Origin: Yimella sp. cx-51
GTDB taxonomy: Bacteria > Actinomycetota > Actinomycetes > Actinomycetales > Dermatophilaceae
Length of the DNA stretch: 64,000 bases
Reading direction: 5' to 3'
Assembly: GCF_017654605.1 (NCBI RefSeq)
Contig: NZ_CP072113.1
Span: 806,001 to 870,000, forward strand
Position 1 is the stretch's first letter. Each line of letters starts with the position of its first letter. The position numbers and the translations under genes are program-made. Of the stretch, positions 60,771-64,000 are shown in pieces. The notes below the pieces were generated by a model. That model was given only the letters and a program-made list of their open reading frames with translations, was not told the origin of the DNA and searched no databases.

Positions 60771-62419
60771 AGCGGGATGTTCCCGTGTTTCTTGGGCGGG
60801 AGGCTCTCGCGCTTGGTCTTCAGCGCACGCAGCGCCCGGATCACCTGCACGCGAGTCTCTGACGGTGCGATCACGGCGTCCACGTAGCCCCGCTCGGCGG
60901 CGATGTAGGGATTGGCCAGGGTGTCCTCGTACTCCTGGATCAACTCCTGCCGGCGCTTCTCCACCGCCTCGGCGTCACCACCGGTCTGCTCGGCGACGGC
61001 GGCAATTTCCTTGCGATACAAGATGTTTGCCGCACCCTGCGCGCCCATGACCGCGATCTGGGCGGTGGGCCAGGCGAGGTTGATGTCGGCCCCCAAGTGC
61101 TTGGAGCCCATGACGTCGTACGCGCCGCCGTACGCCTTGCGGGTGATCACGGTGACCAGCGGCACCGTCGCCTCGGCGTAGGCGTAGAGCAGCTTGGCCC
61201 CGCGACGGATGATGCCGCCCCACTCCTGGTCGGTGCCCGGCAGGAAGCCCGGCACGTCGACGAAGGTCAGGATCGGGATGTTGAAGGCGTCGCAGGTGCG
61301 CACGAAGCGTGCCGCCTTCTCCGAGGCGTTGATGTCGAGGGTGCCCGCGAGCTGGATGGGTTGGTTGGCCACGACGCCCACCGACTGGCCGTCGATGCTA
61401 CCGAAGCCGCAGACGATGTTGGGTGCGAAGAGTTCCTGCACTTGCATGAACTCGCCGTCGTCGCAGACGTGTTCGATGACCGACACCATGTCGTAGGGCA
61501 TGTTCGCCGAGTCGGGCACGATCGTGTCGAGCTCGCGGTCGGCGTCGTTGATCTCGAGGTCTTCCTCGGTCACCGGCGCGAAGGTGATGCCGGCGTCCAT
61601 GTTGTTGGGTGGCAGGTAACTCAGCAGATCCTTGACGTAGGTCAGCGCGTCGTGCTCGTCCGAGCCCATGTAGTGAGCCACTCCGGAGCGGGTGTTGTGG
61701 GTGCGCGCGCCCCCGAGGTCTTCGAAGGCGACGCTCTCGCCGGTGACGGTCTTGATGACGTCCGGGCCGGTGATGAACATGTGCGAGGTCTGGTCGACCA
61801 TCACGGTGAAGTCGGTGATCGCGGGGGAGTAGACCGCGCCGCCGGCACACGGGCCCATCACCAGCGAGATCTGCGGGATCACGCCCGAGGCGTGCACATT
61901 GCGACGGAAGATCTCGGCATAGAGCCCGAGTGCGACCACGCCTTCCTGGATACGCGCACCGCCGGAGTCGTTGATGCCGATGATCGGGCAGCCGATCTTC
62001 ATGGCGAGGTCCATGACCTTGAGGATCTTCTCGCCGAACACTTCGCCGAGCGACCCACCGAAGACGGTGAAGTCCTGGCTGAACACGCACACCGTGCGAC
62101 CGTCGATCGTGCCGTGACCGGTCACCACACCATCGCCGTACGGGCGGCTCTTCTGCTGACCGAAGTTGGTGGAACGGTGCCGGGCGAGGGCATCGAGTTC
62201 GACGAACGAGCCCGGATCGAGCAGGTGTCGGATGCGCTCACGCGCGGTCATCTTGCCCTTGGCATGCTGTTTCTCGATGCGATGTGCCTTGCCGGCGTGC
62301 ACGGCAGCCTCGATGCGCGCATCAAGGTCTGCCAGGCGCCCGGCGGTCGTGCGGATGTCGATGTCCGGCTGCTCCGGGGCGGTTTCGCTACCGGATGGGT
62401 GACCTGCCTCACCTGTCAT
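60767..62419 (-). CDS. Acyl-CoA (propionyl/acetyl-CoA) carboxylase beta chain
   Basis: 550 residues, AccD5/PccB-type carboxyltransferase. Motifs: [35 protein letters not shown] (oxyanion hole), [20 protein letters not shown] and [19 protein letters not shown]. Residues 1-25 are a poorly conserved tail. ATG 62419 has TATTGT 8 bases upstream; ATG 62446 would overlap the divergent ligase start. Coupled to the epsilon subunit gene downstream and divergent from the biotin ligase that activates the complex. Confidence 0.93.
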   Translation of the reverse strand: MTGEAGHPSGSETAPEQPDIDIRTTAGRLADLDARIEAAVHAGKAHRIEKQHAKGKMTARERIRHLLDPGSFVELDALARHRSTNFGQQKSRPYGDGVVTGHGTIDGRTVCVFSQDFTVFGGSLGEVFGEKILKVMDLAMKIGCPIIGINDSGGARIQEGVVALGLYAEIFRRNVHASGVIPQISLVMGPCAGGAVYSPAITDFTVMVDQTSHMFITGPDVIKTVTGESVAFEDLGGARTHNTRSGVAHYMGSDEHDALTYVKDLLSYLPPNNMDAGITFAPVTEEDLEINDADRELDTIVPDSANMPYDMVSVIEHVCDDGEFMQVQELFAPNIVCGFGSIDGQSVGVVANQPIQLAGTLDINASEKAARFVRTCDAFNIPILTFVDVPGFLPGTDQEWGGIIRRGAKLLYAYAEATVPLVTVITRKAYGGAYDVMGSKHLGADINLAWPTAQIAVMGAQGAANILYRKEIAAVAEQTGGDAEAVEKRRQELIQEYEDTLANPYIAAERGYVDAVIAPSETRVQVIRALRALKTKRESLPPKKHGNIPL

Positions 62420-62427
62420 GGACACAG

Positions 62428-62437
62428 ACAATAGCCT
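62428..62437. promoter_or_regulatory. Overlapping divergent minus-10 elements (carboxylase beta / biotin ligase)
   Basis: ACAATAGCCT holds TAGCCT on the plus strand (62432-62437, 7 bases before ATG 62445). It also holds TATTGT on the minus strand (62433-62428, 8 bases before ATG 62419). They share TA at 62432-62433. Confidence 0.5.
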
Positions 62438-62444
62438 TGTGTCC

Positions 62445-64000
62445 ATGGCGCCCGTCCTGGAGTCCGAGTCGATTCGGGGCCGCGTGCCGTCACCGCCCTG
62501 GCGGCAGGTGGACATTCTCGGCTCGGTCGACTCCACCAATGCCGTGCTGACCGGTGATCCGAAGCCGTGGCGGGTGGTCACCGCCAACTACCAGTCCTCC
62601 GGCAGGGGCCGTCTCGATCGCCAGTGGGAGGCTCCCGAAGGCACGAGCATCGCGCTGTCGGCTTCGCTTCCCCTGCCCCGCGAGACCACCCGGTGGGGCT
62701 GGGTGCCGCTGCTGGTCGGAGTGGCCGTACGCCGCGCTCTGCTGCGCCTCACCGACCTCGACGTCGGTCTGAAGTGGCCCAACGACGTCCTGGTGCGCAC
62801 GCGCGATGGCTGGCTGAAGGTGGGCGGCATCCTCTGCGAAGCCACACACGGTGCCGAACCGGTGGTGGTGGTCGGCATCGGGCTGAACGTCTGGCAGACC
62901 AAGGAGCAACTGCCGGTCGACAGCGCCACCTCGCTGATGCTCAACGACGTGTTCGTGCACCGCGAGGTGCTGATCGAGCACCTTCTCGCCGAACTGGTCA
63001 CCATCGAAAGGGTCTGGCACACAAGCGATCTCGACGGTGAGTACCGCACCGGGTGCGTCACCCTGGGGCAGGTCGTGCGGGTCACCACCGAGCGCGATGC
63101 GCCGGTCGAGGGCGAGGCCGTCGACATCGACGAGATCGGACGCCTGGTGATCGAGCAGGACGGCGAGCGCGTGCCGCATGCCGTCGGCGACGTCGTCCAC
63201 GTGCGTCCCAAGGAAACGGCCCCCAACCAGGAACGTCCCACGGAGAGTTCCCGATTCGTCGACCAGATGGAGGAGCGGCTACTGGGCAACCCGCGCTCGC
63301 TGCGTCGTGCGGACGTCGGCCGGCTCGCCGGCGTCGACGCCGAGTTTCCTCGAAGGCTCTGGCGGGCCATGGGATTCGCCAACGCGCGCGACGAGGACGT
63401 CGTCTTCAACCGACAAGACGTCGAGGCCGTACGCGGTATGACGGCCATGGTGCGCGACGGGCTGATCAACGAAGCCACGGCCATCGGTATTGCGCGGGCG
63501 GTGGGCCGCAGCACCGACCGGATGTCGATGTGGATGCTGCAACTCATCAGCGACATGCTGCTGGTCGACGAAGGCTTCGAGATGGACCGGGAGCGCGCCG
63601 CCGAGGTCGCCGAGCGCACCGTCGAGGTGGCCGACCGGATGACACCGCTGGTCGATTACGTGACCCGACGGGCGGTCTCCAATGCCATCGCCCGCATGGT
63701 CGCCGATGCGCAACCCGAGTCGCACGTCGGCGTGGTGCGCACCGTCGGTTTCGCCGACCTGGTTAATTTCAGCCATCTCATCCGCTCGATGAGCGAACGT
63801 GATCTGGCGCTGCTGGTAACTCGGTTCGAGACGATCGTTTCCGACGTCGTCGCCCAGGCCGATGGGGCAGTGGTCAAGACGGTCGGGGACGAGGTGCTCT
63901 TCACCCATCGCACGGTCGAGGGCGCGGTGCAGATCGGCTTTGACCTGCTCGCCGCCGTCGAGCGCGACCCGTTGATCCCGCGCCTGCGGGTCGGCGTGGC
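62445..64000 (+). CDS. birA: Biotin protein ligase fused in frame to a class III adenylate cyclase (partial, no stop before window end)
   Basis: One continuous frame of at least 518 codons with no stop. Residues 1-255: biotin ligase without the N-terminal DNA-binding domain. Motifs are [10 protein letters not shown], the ATP/biotin loop [39 protein letters not shown] and a C-terminal SH3-like domain. Residues 255-275: polar linker. Residues 275-425: helical region ([20 protein letters not shown]) like the regulatory domain of Rv1264-type cyclases. From about 426: cyclase homology domain with both metal Asp sites ([17 protein letters not shown]). A lone ligase would be about 265 residues. In-frame GTG at 62439 is an alternative start. 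Confidence 0.85.
   Translation, partial: MAPVLESESIRGRVPSPPWRQVDILGSVDSTNAVLTGDPKPWRVVTANYQSSGRGRLDRQWEAPEGTSIALSASLPLPRETTRWGWVPLLVGVAVRRALLRLTDLDVGLKWPNDVLVRTRDGWLKVGGILCEATHGAEPVVVVGIGLNVWQTKEQLPVDSATSLMLNDVFVHREVLIEHLLAELVTIERVWHTSDLDGEYRTGCVTLGQVVRVTTERDAPVEGEAVDIDEIGRLVIEQDGERVPHAVGDVVHVRPKETAPNQERPTESSRFVDQMEERLLGNPRSLRRADVGRLAGVDAEFPRRLWRAMGFANARDEDVVFNRQDVEAVRGMTAMVRDGLINEATAIGIARAVGRSTDRMSMWMLQLISDMLLVDEGFEMDRERAAEVAERTVEVADRMTPLVDYVTRRAVSNAIARMVADAQPESHVGVVRTVGFADLVNFSHLIRSMSERDLALLVTRFETIVSDVVAQADGAVVKTVGDEVLFTHRTVEGAVQIGFDLLAAVERDPLIPRLRVGV

Noticed and set aside
60371-60862. Plus-strand frames opposite the carboxylase epsilon and beta genes
   Set aside because: Arg-rich, no motifs, and antisense to the well-supported epsilon subunit and beta chain.

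Overview
The window is high-GC chromosomal DNA from an actinobacterium, most likely a member of the Micrococcales near the Dermacoccaceae/Intrasporangiaceae (inference). The reasons are GTG starts, 1- and 4-base gene overlaps, SpoIIM/RDD/DUF58/MoxR and acyl-CoA carboxylase epsilon genes, and many genes that look leaderless, with a TAnnnT hexamer 4-8 bases before the start codon. I see no rRNA, tRNA, insertion sequence, phage gene or CRISPR array.

Layout. 1-3.7 kb: mannosyltransferase-like fragment, mannose-1-phosphate guanylyltransferase, pyrD, and a barnase-like RNase with its barstar inhibitor. 3.7-14.2 kb: M20 amidohydrolase, then a nucleoside uptake and salvage block (BMP lipoprotein, ABC ATPase, two permeases, cdd; deoA, cupin, add). 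14.2-21.9 kb: RDD and SpoIIM membrane proteins and a DUF58/MoxR/DUF4350/DUF4129 operon. 22-28.5 kb: the second half of nucleoside catabolism on the minus strand (two aldehyde dehydrogenases, deoC, phosphohexomutase, purine nucleoside phosphorylase). Together the blocks import nucleosides, deaminate or phosphorylyse them, and feed the sugar phosphates into central metabolism. 28.5-35.3 kb: Lpd-like flavoprotein, a 62-residue membrane protein behind twin BlaI-type operators, a CoA-hydrolase/transferase, TetR, a biotin-dependent carboxylase alpha chain, an aldo/keto reductase. 35.4-47.6 kb: an unknown protein, a Ser/Thr kinase, a secreted protein, MoxR/VWA genes, MerR, acyl-CoA dehydrogenase and carboxylase, YihY, Maf, and a frameshifted helix-turn-helix gene. 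47.6-54.4 kb: a five-gene ECF transporter operon behind a cobalamin riboswitch. 54.5-64 kb: an antiporter fused to a UBP zinc finger, DUF885 peptidase, MFS and TSUP transporters, acyl-CoA carboxylase beta and epsilon chains, and a biotin ligase that continues in frame into a class III adenylate cyclase.

Most notable. (1) The riboswitch operon encodes two membrane-tethered surface proteins. One carries an alpha/alpha-toroid (prenyltransferase/squalene-cyclase-like) and the other a domain resembling DUF4430 (transcobalamin C-terminal type). These are the two halves of animal intrinsic factor/transcobalamin, here as separate proteins next to an ECF transporter. (2) The biotin ligase-cyclase reading frame. 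(3) Four divergent gene pairs whose minus-10 hexamers overlap and share one TA step. (4) The twin BlaI/CopY-type operators three helical turns apart. All family assignments are from reading the translations; no database search was possible.
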